Positions 12,947 through 25,184 are shown, counted from the stretch's first letter. The stretch is 64,000 bases of DNA from Microvelia longipes (GCA_018340805.1 JACMZG010001914.1:20454657-20518656), one strand, 5' to 3'. Numbers and translations are program-made. The notes: generated by a model from the letters alone, not told the origin.

Positions 12947-13678
12947 GTGGCGTCAAACCAGTGGTTAATTCAAGGCAGTCTTTTCCCAGAAACAGAGGGT
13001 TTCATGATTGCAATTCAAGATCAGGTCATCAGTACTAAAAACTATAGGAAATTCATCATCAAAGATCAGTCACTGGACAATGACAAGTGCAGAATGTGTA
13101 AAAATGCTAGTGAAACTATACAGCACATCACTTCAGGGTGTTCTGTGCTAGCTCCTACTGATTATACGCATAGACACAACCAGATAGCGAACATTGTACA
13201 CCAAGAACTAGCAAAACAGTACAACCTGATAGAAAAAAAGGATGTCTGCCCTTACTACAAGTATAAGCCATTACCTCTTTTAGAAAACCATCAATCAAAA
13301 ATTTACTTTGATACAACTATACTTACCGATAGAACCGTTTATAACAATAGACCAGATATAGTACTAGTAGATAAAAATGAAAAGACCACTTATTTAATAG
13401 ATATAGCTGTCCCTAATACCCACAACCTTTCAAAGACCATAACTGAAAAAATCCGAAAATACACGGAACTGCAAGAAGAACTAAGGGACCTCTGGAGCAT
13501 GAATCAAGTATATATAGTACCATTAATAATGTCGTCAACTGGAGTTATACCGAAACAAATTCACAATAGTCTAAAATTAATAAACTTACCACCAAACCTA
13601 TTCATAACCATGCAAAAAGCAGCCATCCTAAATACATGCAGAATTGTCCGAAAATTTCTAAGCCATAGTCAACCATAA
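12947..13678 (+). pseudogene. Zinc knuckle and restriction-like endonuclease part of the R4-like ORF
   Basis: An open frame to the TAA at 13676-13678; the GTG at 12947 is not a real start, because the frame enters from 12869. Numbered from 12947, the knuckle is C48, C51, H60, C65. A conserved RHN motif follows at 76-78. The endonuclease core is R135-P136-D137, then D152 in YLIDIAVP (14 residues between the two Asp), then EKIRKY with Glu167 and Lys171. This fits the (R/K)PD-X12-14-(D/E) signature of R2-type nucleases that nick the target for primed reverse transcription. The C-terminus AAILNTCRIVRKFLSH is the usual end of R4-type proteins. The nuclease residues look intact although the gene is broken upstream. 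Confidence 0.85.
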
Positions 13679-13697
13679 TAAATAGCTTTATAAGAAC

Positions 13698-13734
13698 AAG
13701 ACCATTTACTTGGTGCCAGCCCGTAAATGGTCTT
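13698..13734 (+). other. 12-bp hairpin in the 3' UTR of the R4-like element
   Basis: AAGACCATTTAC at 13698-13709 pairs perfectly with GTAAATGGTCTT at 13723-13734 around a 13-nt loop (TTGGTGCCAGCCC). It starts 20 bp after the stop codon. R2-type RTs recognise structured 3' UTRs, so this is a candidate RT-recognition structure. The function is inference. Confidence 0.7.
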
Positions 13735-13785
13735 TCTTCTGAGGAAACTCAAGAGTTTATTAACTGCATAAAAATAATAATGTAG

Positions 13786-14685
13786 AGATATAAACCAACA
13801 AATAAATTATTATAATGTTATTAACATGTAATATTCTATTTTCATACGAGTAAAATAAGATGAAGCATAAACAAATAATAAACAATAAAATATCAAAGCG
13901 AAGTAAAATATAAAAGTGAATTGTACTATGTATAATAATTATTAATAAATTAAAATATGGCAAAAAACAATTACGTCACATATTATATAAGGGCGAGTTC
14001 CAAATTTTACCTAATTAGAAAGTAAAAAATAAAATAAAATAAAGATGCATGTATTTTTTTATCTGTAAATTTATGTAAATTTAACGTATTATTTATATTC
14101 AGGACCATATTTGTTTATAATATTTGATATTACAATAATTATGTAATTATAACATTGTGTAGGGTGTACACTAATTAGTTAGCATTAAAAAGAAGATGCG
14201 TGGTGATATTTTATTCTTTATTATATAAATAAATAAACATTCTACTGAGATCTTTTTTTACAAAATTATAAAAAATGTAAAACACCAGAATATAAAAATA
14301 ACGGGAAAATATCGGACGGAGCGTTGTGCGGAAACGGAACGCAATACGGAAAAGGTACGTAGATATTTTCAACGTAAAGACACAGAGAAGAGAGCTTAAG
14401 TAAAGGCAACGTAAGACTGAGATAATACAGTGTGTATTGGAAAGGTTGAGTTAAGACATGGGGAGGTAAGAGTATACCTTAGCTACATAAGCCACAGTCT
14501 AGAAACAAGTATCACAACTTTCATCCTATTCGCTGTAGAGTCCCCTTTATAAAATAAACTCTTTTCCATGTTGGAAACAAAAATGCAAATTAAACAATAA
14601 TTTAAATTTAATCTTTAATATAAGAAGGCATACATTTTTACTTTTTTTTATTTTACTTTTACTTTTTTTTAAATTTTATCCACGT
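13786..14685. other. Unassigned sequence; possible LTR or UTR fragment
   Basis: Mostly AT-rich and non-coding. 14300-14575 is more balanced in composition and ends with CCTTTATAAAATAAACTC, which would fit the TATA/poly(A) region of an LTR, but I find no partner repeat. Confidence 0.3.
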
Positions 14686-14689
14686 AGTA

Positions 14690-14862
14690 CATAAGAGATG
14701 TTGAGGCAGAAGGTCCTAGTTGCCATAGGATAAGCTCGAGTGCGGTATTCCTATGTTATAGCATAGATATGTCTCACTCTGTATTTGTTTCTTGAGTTTA
14801 TATGTTCAGATTGTTTTTTTAACAAGTTAAATGAAATAAAAGTTTCTTGAAAAAAAAAACAC
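14690..14862 (+). mobile_element. Possible 3' end of a retroposed poly(A) RNA
   Basis: A non-AT-biased segment (AGGCAGAAGGTCCTAG and AAGCTCGAGTGCGG) is followed by GAAATAAAAG, which contains the AATAAA signal, about 12 bp before a run of ten A. This is the layout of a reverse-transcribed polyadenylated transcript or LINE 3' tail. No coding part is recognisable upstream and I did not find a target-site duplication. Confidence 0.35.
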
Positions 14863-15935
14863 TTTGGACATTGTTGACTTGCTTGCGAGATTCTAAATTA
14901 CTAGATTGCGAGGAATATATATCTATAACTGGTGATGATAATGCTTACACATATATTGTTACTTAATTTACTTTTAATTAATATAATTTACAATCAAATT
15001 ATAAAACCAAAATCTAAGTAAGCATTTAAATAACATCTCAATTTAGGTTTTAAAAGGTTAAACTGGCGCTTCCTGCACTCAAATATAAGTGAATCACGTA
15101 AACGCTCGGAAACAATAACAAACTGTACCCACATATGGTACGAAACTACTGCCGGTTTTCGAAACAAAATGCACGATAAAAAACCTAAGATTGCTTTAAC
15201 TTTAATTTAAGCTTTAACTTTAATTGAATTTAATTTTAAAGCTTTAAAATTAATTGTATAATTAAGTAAATGTAGAAGTTAAAAAAGACTTCATTTCAAC
15301 CTAATATTTGGCCAAAGGAAAAGCTTTTAAATTTTATCTGAAAGCAGATTAAGTTTAAGCGCTTGAAAAGGCGCTAACATATTCAAGCTAGACAGATCAG
15401 GTAAAAATATATTTGCCACGAATATCAAAACTAGTACCATCATTTTTTAGGTGTAATTGTTAAAAACAGAGTAAGTTTATAGAAGAGAATTTTCAAGTCA
15501 ATTTTCATTTGTACTCAAATCAATAAGGAGATTATAAGTTATATCAATAACAGGGTCAAATTTTGCTCCAAAGAACGTATTACTTATAATCCAATAAGCC
15601 TATACGCTCTAAAGTAGAAATCAATATAATCTTCTTAGGACTGTTGAGTCGCTAGTAGGACATATTAGATTGATTTAATTCCTATTATTATGCATGAGTA
15701 CAAAAAGCTTATTAGGGTATTTTACGGAAAGTACGTTACGCATAAGTATATTACGCGGTGTGCTGCTTTAAACTAGGTAACACAGTAGTTAACATTGCGA
15801 CATTACAAAATATAAGTTGAAGGGTAAAAAGGCTGATAACATATACTTGGATTTAAATAAAGATGAATGATATAGGTCTGGTTTCTAGAGAGAATAGAAT
15901 GAATAACTGTAAGCTCTTATACCGTACTGTATTCC
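14863..15935. other. Unassigned AT-rich sequence
   Basis: Non-coding. A short simple-sequence patch of TTTAACTTTAATT at 15195-15250 is present. No family repeat recognised. Confidence 0.35.
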
Positions 15936-15939
15936 TTGG

Positions 15940-16435
15940 ATACGGGGCGCTAGTAGGGTCCGGCCCCGTGAGTCGAAAGCCTCAGGGGGCCGATTAAGAA
16001 ACAAAACTATCCTTGCCAAAACCGTATGTGTCGGATTTATTTTCCCCACTTTAATTCCAGTAACTGTGACACGGTACGGGGTACACGCCCCTTAGTGTTC
16101 GGGGCTAAGAGTTGAAAGGGGACCTTACTGAGTATCTGCAGAGAGGTTATCTCCGCCCAGTAAACGACACGAAATATCCCCTCAGTTCCTTCCCATTAGA
16201 TTCTAGAAAGAGAAAATAACTTTAAAAGTCGAGTTAGCTCCTATAAAAGTCTGAAATCCTAATACTGCCTGGTCCAATACGTCTCTTGATCATTTTCCCC
16301 TTTTCATTTAACAAAAATTTCCCTCTATTTCCTTCCTACCTCGTCTCTTTCTCCCCCACTTGAATCTCCCTAAGCATCAATCAATTCAAGTCCTCAAGAT
16401 AACTAGTACTTAGCTGCCAACACAAGCCCTACGAA
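15940..16435 (+). mobile_element. Candidate LTR or promoter region of a decayed retroelement
   Basis: An island of higher GC (GGGGCGCTAGTAGGGTCCGG; CCTCAGGGGGCCG) is followed by GAGTTAGCTCCTATAAAAGT with a TATA-like box near 16240-16247, then a C/T-rich stretch. It lies just upstream of the gag-like stretch at 16640-17410. No second copy was found in the window, so calling it an LTR is only a suggestion. Confidence 0.3.
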
Positions 16436-16639
16436 GGACCTAAAAAATTCTTAGTTAAGTCATTACGTTTAACATTACGCGCTCTTGTCATTCATTACAC
16501 AGCACGAAAAGTTGACACAGATGGATCTTTAACAAACTTATAACATCCAAAAGCAAGACAGATTTTTTTACTACATTTACCTTTAACATAAATTTAGTCC
16601 GGTCAAGATTATCCACACAACGCTATTACGCGAATAAAA

Positions 16640-18570
16640 GAGGATGTAAATGAATTAATGAATACACTAAGTCAGTCAGATTGTTTCATTGATTGCGAAA
16701 TAACAGCGCACTACCTAAACACGGAAAAATGAATAAAGAAGACATAGGTGGCTTATTTAACTGATGACTCAAAACGTAGGAAGATTTTTGATGAGGTAGA
16801 GGTTTATTCTAAAAATTACAGGAATAATAACTGAATACTGTGTCATGGCTTACCAAAGCAAAGATGAAACAACCACGCAATTTTTGCTGCATTATTATTG
16901 AATCAAAGTCATAACTACCCATTCGCTTAAAACTGTTTTTACTGAAGGTTTAAGAAATGACCTGTCATTCACATTCGGACCAAATAATGTCCCATCGTTT
17001 GACAAGGTTAGCATTTCACATAAAAACTATAACAACTCAAAATATATTAAGTACTTCGAATTCTTAAGAACACCAAAACAAAAAGAAAACTTTCCAAAAC
17101 TAATGATCTGTCAGGAACTGTCATTAACAAAAATATTGAAGAACATAGACCTCAAGTAATAAGTAGACATAAACAAGAGAACTATCGCAGAAGAATTTTA
17201 AAGTTATAAATCATAACTTGAAACATAAAATGTGACAAGTAAACAGGATTTAGTAATGTCACAGGTACATTCAATACCAAAATTCTTAGGATATACAAGA
17301 GGCCAAAAAGACACCACTATGTAAATTTTACAAGTCACAGAACACCGACTATACAGGGAAAAAGGAACAACCTAAATACAGAGGAAAAGGCATTAAAATG
17401 CTTTGCACGCATTACTTAAAAAATGTTTTATAAATTAGCACCGAAGCCACAACCGTGTTATTTATTCCACAAAGCAGTTTTATTTTATCACATACATAAT
17501 AGTATAGTATGTCGAAAGAAGAAGATAGCAGGTGGCTACATTTAAGTATTAAATACCCCATAATTTAAAGTTTAGATTAATTCCCTAATCTGTATCAATA
17601 AATTTAGGGATGTTAAGTTTATTGTCCTGACTGGATAACTTTTAGATAGTAGATACTCCTTGATAGTATAGTAGATACTACTACTAAAGCGACATTGAGT
17701 TGGCACAAAAATATTTTCTTACTTAACCTTATATTCCCGCATTAAGTTAGTAAATTTCATCCATTATATGAGACCAAACAATTGCGAGTAAGTCAACACT
17801 TAGTGAAAAAGAACTTACCAATACAGAAAGACTTTCTAAACTAATAAATACTGCTTACTAAAGGAGATAAAATACCTGTGAACAAAAAATAAAAATTTAT
17901 TAGTAAGTAGCACAGTAAACACAAATAGGGTTACAGGATATAAATGGGGTTAAATATTTTTTACTTCCAGGAGTTCAGATTCCCTTTTCTACCAATACAA
18001 AAGGACGAAAAGTACAATTTTTCTCCCATCTATATGTGAAGTCTATTTGAGGCGTAAAGCTGTCTTAAGAAAGAAAAACACGCATTTTAAGGTAAAAAAC
18101 TAGATGCAGAATGGAAGCGCTGCTCAGAGTAAATTAATTGAAGAATTTTATACCTCAGAATATACTCTTAAAGCTGGGTACATGTTCCGTTCAATCGATT
18201 CTTTTCGTTGGTAAATCTTAATCCTTAGTAAGATAAACTTCTGTGACCAAGACTAGAATCATACTTATAGGAATTCATCAATATACAGTAAAATCAAGTC
18301 TGATGTAAGATATTTAGAGATAGTAGTGTTCTAGGAATGCCAAAAGTCAAGGAATCAATATGATTCACAAAATTCTAATAACATTAATAGTGAGTAGCAG
18401 AGCAGTATTAACTTCCTACCTCAGACCATAAACCTTCATCGTCTCTAAAAATGTGCTTAACAAAAGAAACGAAAATACTGATACTTATGAACGTATAATT
18501 ATTCACCGGAAGAGTTGAAATTTTCGAGTTGAAGACGATATAATCCGTGTATGCAACTTAGATCAAGGCT
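16640..18570 (+). pseudogene. Heavily decayed retrotransposon coding region (gag-like)
   Basis: No open frame survives, but in pieces the plus strand reads like an LTR-element gag. AYQSKDETTTQFLLHYY is near 16848. FTEGLRNDLSFTFGPNNVPS is near 16940-17000, resembling the EGLR..LSF..G.N..P pattern of Gypsy-type capsids. A basic stretch beginning CKFYKSQN near 17320 could be a ruined zinc knuckle. Downstream to 18570 the codon texture persists but I cannot identify protease, RT or integrase motifs. Stops and frame changes occur every 30-100 bp. It could be a different element class. Confidence 0.35.
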
Positions 18571-19985
18571 GGGCAGAGCGTGTTCATAAACGCATATTTT
18601 ATAAATTATTAAGAAGTGTTGGTAATTGTTTTTCTGTAAAATGAACATTTTTAGTTTACAGTTAATTTTGATAATTCGTCCAAGCTTTATAACTGTGTAT
18701 TACACTTAAATTTGCTAAATAATTATTTCCGTTACAATTCCTTAATTTAAAATAATTTCATGTAAACAATCTTATTGTAACATAGAATAAACGTTTACAT
18801 ATCTTATTTTAACATAAAATAAATGTTCACACATCTTATCCCGGTTACAAGTTCAGTAGCAGCTTAAAAACTTGATTAAATACTGCCTTTGTTCTTCGGT
18901 TAACAGTTGACACATAATTATTAATTATATAATAAATTATGATCATCAAATTGAATTAATTATAAAATTGATGATAATATCAAATAATTATTTATATATA
19001 AATATATTAAATTATATGAAAAAGTGATTAATGAAATTGATGAGTCATTTCAATGGTATTCAAAATTCCTAATAATTGAAATGTTTCTTTTATTACAAGC
19101 TAAGAAGTTAATCTAAATAACGATTTAGATTACTTACTTTTCGCTATCTATAGGAAATTCAACAATTAGCTAACGAAAATATCGAAGATATAATAAAAGG
19201 CTAAAAAAACTAAAAGCTACATTTTATTAAGTTAGGTAACACAGAAAATCTGACTATATCACACTTTAAATTATATTTCTTAAAAATACTAAGAGCAATA
19301 AGAGAAAAAAATACTTTAAGTACTTCATAGCTACTTAACTTAAAACATGATAATTCAACATTTCATTCTATAAGCACCAAGAAAGATACAAACTTGCAAA
19401 ATAATCTACCCTCAGGCTACATATTATTCTTAAGTAAGCGCAACTTAAAATCTAAGTCTATGAAGTACGTGGGAAGCCTAATGCTCGTGACCTGAATGAA
19501 ATCTGGATGAAATTTGGGCGTCGCACATCAATCTTCGGGCTCTTTCATGAGTTATTAATCTATCTGTGTGGCTTCGTTATAACATGATAATAATATATTT
19601 ACTTCGAAAGGGAAAAGTCATTATGTAGAATTCAAAATTCACTCATTTTGTAAAACAAGATTTAAATTTTGAAACTAAATTTGATTATCTTTTATTAAAA
19701 CCACCTCACTAGTACATTTCCTTATAATCAAACATTCGATAAACATCGGAGTCGCCAAACTTAGAAGATGGTCTTATCAAATTCACCTAAAGCTGAGAGG
19801 AAATTATTCTGTTGGTCCTAGATCAAACCGAAGATAGCGGACCAAAAAAAATTCTCTTGCACTTGCAGGGTTTTGGCGCTTTTTGACAATACCAATTTTA
19901 AATATAAGTACTATAGACCAGGAGCTCCCTCCAAACAATATATGTGGCTGATTACTTGGAACATCGATGACTTAAAAGCATTTTA
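18571..19985. other. Unassigned AT-rich sequence
   Basis: Non-coding and AT-rich, with simple AATTAT patches at 18915-19020. No repeat shared with the rest of the window was recognised. Confidence 0.35.
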
Positions 19986-19989
19986 ACAA

Positions 19990-20620
19990 AAAAATGAAAC
20001 TTTCAGCGAATATCCAAAGAAAATTAGAGGTCTTCCGCCTTATGGCCGCTTCGCAAACTAGGCCACTACTGGGCGAGGGTACTGGGGGGCCGCTTTGCGA
20101 CCCCCCCCCCCCTTGCCTTCCTGTGTCCGCATCCTGGCCTCATTGTTGTTGCACTAGTCTTTGTAAGTGGCATACTGCCACAATTCTAGCAAAATTCCAA
20201 ATTTAATAGTCAAAAACGTGATTTGTTTCCATAAAATTATAAATGTAAACATTAATGATGATTGCTTTACCATGCCAATTAGGTTCCCTTTTATAAAAGT
20301 ATAAATAAATAATTTTTATCACAATTTAATAAGGTTTTAAATATAGTCATAACTTTTTTTAATTTTTGCAAAAAGATGGCGAAGTCAACAAATTTTTGTC
20401 TGCATTAGAGTTGATTTTCAGCACAGTTTTTGACTAATACATTTTCTTGCTAATATTGTGGTAGTGTGCTACTTAAAAAGAATTAATACGACAACCTAAT
20501 ACGCAAGACAACAATAATGTGACTTCAAAGTGGCCACAGGGAGGAGCGGGGCTGCGAAACAGCTCTAAGCACCGACGCCTCGAAGCAGCCAGTGGGCCGA
20601 AAACTTTTTGTTTCATCTTT
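19990..20620. mobile_element. Non-autonomous element with GC-rich inverted ends
   Basis: GC-rich blocks at 20035-20170 and 20510-20600 stand out from AT-rich surroundings and face each other. The reverse complement of the right block gives GGCTGCTTCGAGGCG, CCTGTGGCCACTTTG and TCACATTATTGTTGTCTTGC. The left block has GGCCGCTTCGCAAAC, CCTGTGTCCGCATCCTGGCC and TCATTGTTGTTGCACTAG. The two ends therefore look like diverged terminal inverted repeats. A 12-C run occupies 20101-20112. The 70-codon frame in the left block is compositional. Related single ends occur at 39345-39425 and 56485-56580. Confidence 0.5.
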
Positions 20621-21990
20621 AAATATATAGGGTTTTATTTCATACAGCTCGTTGAATTTTCTTAAAGAATGAATGCGTCTTTCTTTTATGTATTTCTTTT
20701 AGTCAATTTAATTTAAAAATTATTTAAAAAAATAATTTAAAGAAAAAAATTAGTTTTTTTTTTATTTTTCATTTGTTGGTCACCCATCTTGATTCAAGTC
20801 CAGGTATTGCTTTTATTTTATTAATGCTACTAATTCATTCCTTTCCCTATTCATCTCACACAGATTTGGTTACCACACAATACCTTTGTTTGATCTATTC
20901 ACCTACATAAAATAAAGTAGAGCAAAAAAGCATAAAACGGATATTAAATTATAGTATGTAGAACACACAGACTAAGTGTAGCAAGACACTATGTTGGCTA
21001 TGTTCTAAATAATGAAACAAAAACAAGCCCTTACCACCATGCATATCTGTCACTTCCGGATCAATGAACTATCAACACGCTATTTACTACAACTTACAAC
21101 TTTCCACGTTACTACAAACAGAACCCATTCATAATTGACTACAACTGAATCGCTCTATAACATTTATTGATTAAAAGAAAATATGTTAATGATGAAATGA
21201 TGTTGGTTTTCGAGAATATCTTATGAGGGTTACTACCACAGAAACAATAAAACACCTCGATACTAAACGTGAAATTTTATTTTCTGGTATAATTCATATT
21301 CTTTTCTGAATTGACATTTAGTCTAAAAATCTAATCAAGACAGTGAGGTAAATTTAACTTAAGAAAATAAATTCACCAAGTGAGTTTGATATGTCATCAT
21401 ACTTACCATTGTTATCGGGGTGTTATAATTTTTTAACAAAGTAACAATCGAGTTTCAGAGCATAATTTAAAAATCACAAGACTCTGGACACATGGGGATT
21501 TTTGTTGAAGTAGGCATCTACAATATTTTAAGTCTATAAGGATATGCATAGAATATTTCCTCATATAAAGAAATATAGGAGTAATTTGGGAAATAAAAAA
21601 AAACTAGGCTGTGAAATTATTCTTTTTTTACCGAACCGACTGTATTTACTGGCGAGCGAAACGAGTCAGTAAAAGGAGGTGATATTCTATTGACAATACA
21701 CCCATTTCTTACTCACAATAATAGGTCAAACAATTTACTGAGACCCTAAACAGGTACAAAACTAAATACACTAATTGTAGGTTATACTACTATTTTTACG
21801 TACTGGCAGTAAGTAAGTAACTAGTAAGCAGTCCACTTCATTGGGATCTTTTGACTGTCTTTCGGTAGTATAAGCTATCACCGTCCTGACTGGGATTTGA
21901 ACCGCAATCGTAACAGACGTTAACGTAGAATTGGGTACAGGGGGTACAATTGGGTATTGTAAAGAAACAAGTTTTTAAAATTATTGTGAT
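20621..21990. other. Unassigned sequence with one tRNA-like box
   Basis: Mostly AT-rich without genes. Near 21620-21680, TTTACTGGCGAGCG..CGAGTCAGTAAA is a short dyad. The minus strand at 21840-21935 contains GCGGTTCAAATCCCAGTC, listed separately. Confidence 0.35.
21840..21935 (-). repeat. Possible tRNA-derived SINE fragment
   Basis: Read on the minus strand it has GGTTCAAATCC, a perfect B-box match, followed by CAGTCAGGACGGTGATAG. The T-stem is not complementary and no good A box is visible, so it is not a tRNA gene. It may be a SINE remnant. Confidence 0.35.
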
Positions 21991-21994
21991 ACAT

Positions 21995-22182
21995 AGAAAG
22001 ATATAGTTCTTTTAGAATGCTTTTAAGAATAGTGACACGTACCACAAGAAAGATAAGTTCCTTTTATAGTGACACGTAACGAAAGATATAGTAGAATGCT
22101 TTTAAGAATAGTGACACGTACCACAGAACGAAAGATATAGTTCTTTTAGAATGCTTTTAAGAATAGTGACACGTATCACAGA
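21995..22182. repeat. Minisatellite, units of about 35-55 bp
   Basis: Three to four imperfect copies of AGATATAGTTCTTTTAGAAT, GCTTTTAAGAATAGTGACAC and GTACCACAGAACGAA, with internal deletions. The array ends exactly where the 5S-like repeat copy begins. Confidence 0.8.
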
Positions 22183-22755
22183 ACTTTTCCTCATCACATC
22201 GGATTCGCAACGCTCATCGCCCTTGTCAATATACAAGTCGTTTAATTTATACTGCAACTAGTCTTCGGAATTGCTTCGCTCGTCCTCAGATAGTGAGTAC
22301 ATTCATTTTATTCTCAGCGGTCACCCATCCAAGCACTGACCACGCTCAATACTGCTTAAATCATATGATCCAACATAAATCATGGATATACTTGCCGTAT
22401 TAAAACGAAACTCAGTGTGCTTATTTATATAAGTTTATATAGTTCAGGTTACACTTGTACAAAATTTAAACTCAATTCGATAATTTTCAATTTTTCAAAC
22501 GCTTATAAAAAAACGTTCACAAGTCATGTGATAAAGATTGAACTAATGCTGGTAATGACATTGATTTTTGTAACAAGTTTCAACTCTCTAGCATATAATG
22601 GGTGCTACCATGATAACAGACACACTTTGTGAAAACCACATAGGAAGCATTTAAAACAGATAAATAATTCAGGTGATATCCCGATTTCGGATTTTTTAAG
22701 CAAAAACTATACTTTTCCTATATATCTACGGTGTAAAAAAGGAAAAGTAAAAACT
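22182..22755 (-). mobile_element. 5S-like repeat family, copy 4
   Basis: Starts with GAACTTTTCCTCATCACATC, GGATTCGCAACGCTCATC and TTGCTTCGCTCGTCCTCAGA. The 5S-like segment lies at 22310-22370 on the minus strand: GCGGTCACCCATCC (C-box-like) and AGCACTGACCACGCTCAATA then CTGCTTAAAT (A-box side). The body continues to GTGAAAACCACATAGGA, ATAAATAATTCAGGTG and CCCGATTTCGGATTTTTT at the far end. The 5S similarity is strongest over the C box. The 71-codon frame inside the body is not a gene. Confidence 0.7.
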
Positions 22756-24665
22756 ACCGAGATTTTAAGCAGTGATTCAGGTTGTCATCAGGGTAAATGG
22801 ATAAATCGAGATTTTTAACCAATGACGACCAGGATCCCTGGTTGAATACTCCGTAGTTGTTTTTCAACTATTCTTTTTCCTTCTGTCTTCCTTTTGTAAA
22901 CCTTTTTCTCGTCTAAATTTTCCATTTAAATATCTTTATCGATATTCTATTTCCTCATTCTTCTTTAAGAAATGCGCAAAAATGCAAAGATTTAATTTAA
23001 TTAAAAGTTTTATGCAATTTAAGTAAAACTTTGTGTTCCTTAAAAATTTAAAATTTAATGTAAATTATAAAGCTAATTTATATCTCATGAGGTTAATAAT
23101 TTAATTTAAAATAATGCTAGAGGACAAAGTGTACGAATTTGACACAATTCTATGCCAAATTCATAGCGATTCAGATGAATAGCATAAATATTACACTTGA
23201 CCATGTTAGGTTAGGTATGATAATTTTACAAATGCTCTCGAGCCTGCTTAAAGCAGCCTAATGGTAGGTTATCAGAACTGCTACCTCTATGACCTTTTTT
23301 TAATTCTAAGCGTATGTACCAAGGTCAGTTATTTAATGTATAAAATATGATTTCAGAGAACATAAAAATAAATTTGTGTCCACATATTACAGACATCACA
23401 AGCTTAGCATAATAAAATGCAAATAAAAAACAGCAATAAAATAAATCTTAATTATAAAAGCTTGCTATAAAAACTAAACACTTGTAATAAATAAACAATA
23501 AATTAAACTCAAATTTCAAACATTCAATAAATTGATAAAATATAAATCAATAAAGAAAACCACTATTACTACAAGTTGATTGAGATAGTATAATGTTTTA
23601 AAATTGGCAACCCTGCCAAAAAAAGAAATAAAAGTATCTTGCTTATTTTCGTAATCAATAAAACTGCAGAAAAGTAGATCTTGATTTATATTTAATTTAT
23701 TTTTCAAGTTTCTAATTCAAGATTAAATATTTTCTATTAACAACAAAATCATTGGTTTTTTTAATTAAAATAAAAATAAATATCGATATTTTAGAAGTAA
23801 ATAAATAACAAATAAAGTAGATAAACAAATTAATCAAATAATTAAAACAAGTGGATGAAATTTAAAAAAATAAGCATATTAGATGCCAAGTGTGCGAAAT
23901 AATTAATTAATTTATTGCTTTGTTAGTAATCGGAGTATAAAACTTTAATTAGATCGAAAGTTAAAGTGCTTATAAAATATGTATATAGAATATATGTAAA
24001 ATTAAATGATATTACAATTCATAATTTTAAATTCTAAATTTGAACAATTATCATTTGTTCAAAAATAAGATTTTAACAAGTACGATTACAAATAATTTGT
24101 TTACAAAATGTGAAGTTAAAAGTTTACGTTTAATCAGATTAAAATAAAATAATAATAAGTAAAAATGGTATTGAACAGAAAAATTTGTCGTCTCAAAGAT
24201 GAAGACACAAGAGCAGTCTAGTAGAGAAAAAAAGAACTTAGTTTAGTTAACAAGATAACCGACAGGTTTCACTAGTCGTCATTATATCGTTGCACAAAGA
24301 GCTAGCCAGTTATCATACTATCAAACTAAATCTTACCTCTAAACATGGAGTAGCTTTAAACTAGAAAATATTGTATTATACATTACCTAAAAAAAAATTA
24401 TATTTTAGTACCTATATTTTAGGTACTGTAAGAGAGGGACAATTTAAAAACCACAAAATCAAGATAAAGAGCAAAATCAAATTAATTATCCAGTCTTTAT
24501 GTCATCTTAAGTTAATTATTTACTTTTCCTCATTTATACCGTAATGCGAATAATATGTTATCCTCATCGAAACAGAAAATTAACGGAGAAAGGTTAAATT
24601 AATAACGCGGACAAAGGACAAATCGGATTTTTGATTAAACGAACATATAAAGATTGAGGTCTTCT
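22756..24665. other. Unassigned AT-rich sequence
   Basis: Very AT-rich, with A/T homopolymer runs and no coding signal. I see no repeat relation to other parts of the window. Confidence 0.4.
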
Positions 24666-24671
24666 GTCTTT

Positions 24672-24885
24672 ATGGGCGGTCACGGTAATGACCGCGTCAA
24701 TGTAGATGAAGAATCCGACGTTATTGTAAATGAGTTAGTGTTCAGTTTTTTTAGAGCACTGTGTTTTTTATCCATGATGTCCTACATTCCTCAAAATGCC
24801 TCCCATAGGTGAGAAAACGTCGAATTCTTCATCTAAATTGACGCGGTCACCACCCTCATTGGAATCATTTTTAGGCATGAATATA
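24672..24885. mobile_element. MITE-like element with ~50-bp inverted ends and a degenerate hammerhead-like hairpin
   Basis: The left end reads GGTCACGGTAATGACCGCG, TCAATGTAGATGAAGAATCC, GACGTTA. The right end, reverse complemented, gives GGTGGTGACCGCGTCAATTT, AGATGAAGAATTCGACGTTT. The interior right part, CTCAAAATGCCTCCC..GGTGAGAAAACGTCG, is a decayed form of the CTGAAGATG..CGAAACGTC hairpin seen at 31115-31150. No ORF. It belongs to the same family as 30951-31195. Confidence 0.6.
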
Positions 24886-24993
24886 GATCACGCCGAAATG
24901 TTACCATTACTTGGTGTTTTAATAATAACCCTAAAGGATAACTGTTATCTCATTTAACATGAAAGGGTAAAATACCATTATAATTGAAAAGTT

Positions 24994-25184
<191 letters not shown>

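Larger units (their letters stand above)
10441..13785 (+). mobile_element. R4/Dong-like non-LTR retrotransposon, 5' truncated and inactive
   Basis: About 3.3 kb in one orientation: part of an N-terminal region, a reverse transcriptase, a C-X2-C-X8-H-X4-C zinc knuckle, a PD-(D/E)XK restriction-like endonuclease, and a short 3' UTR with a strong hairpin. This domain order (single ORF, RT then CCHC then RLE) is that of the R2/R4/NeSL-type LINEs; the sequence style and the TAA flank favour R4/Dong. The 5' end abuts (TAA)n and the reading frame runs straight into the microsatellite without an initiator, as expected for truncation during target-primed reverse transcription. Three frame breaks (about 12510, 12602, 12868) make it non-functional. 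The 3' boundary is set at AAAATAATAATG near 13770-13785 and is uncertain by about 20 bp. Confidence 0.85.

Noticed and set aside
20101..20112. Poly-C run as a possible sequencing artefact or regulatory tract
   Set aside because: Lies inside a repeat family end; nothing more can be concluded from sequence alone.
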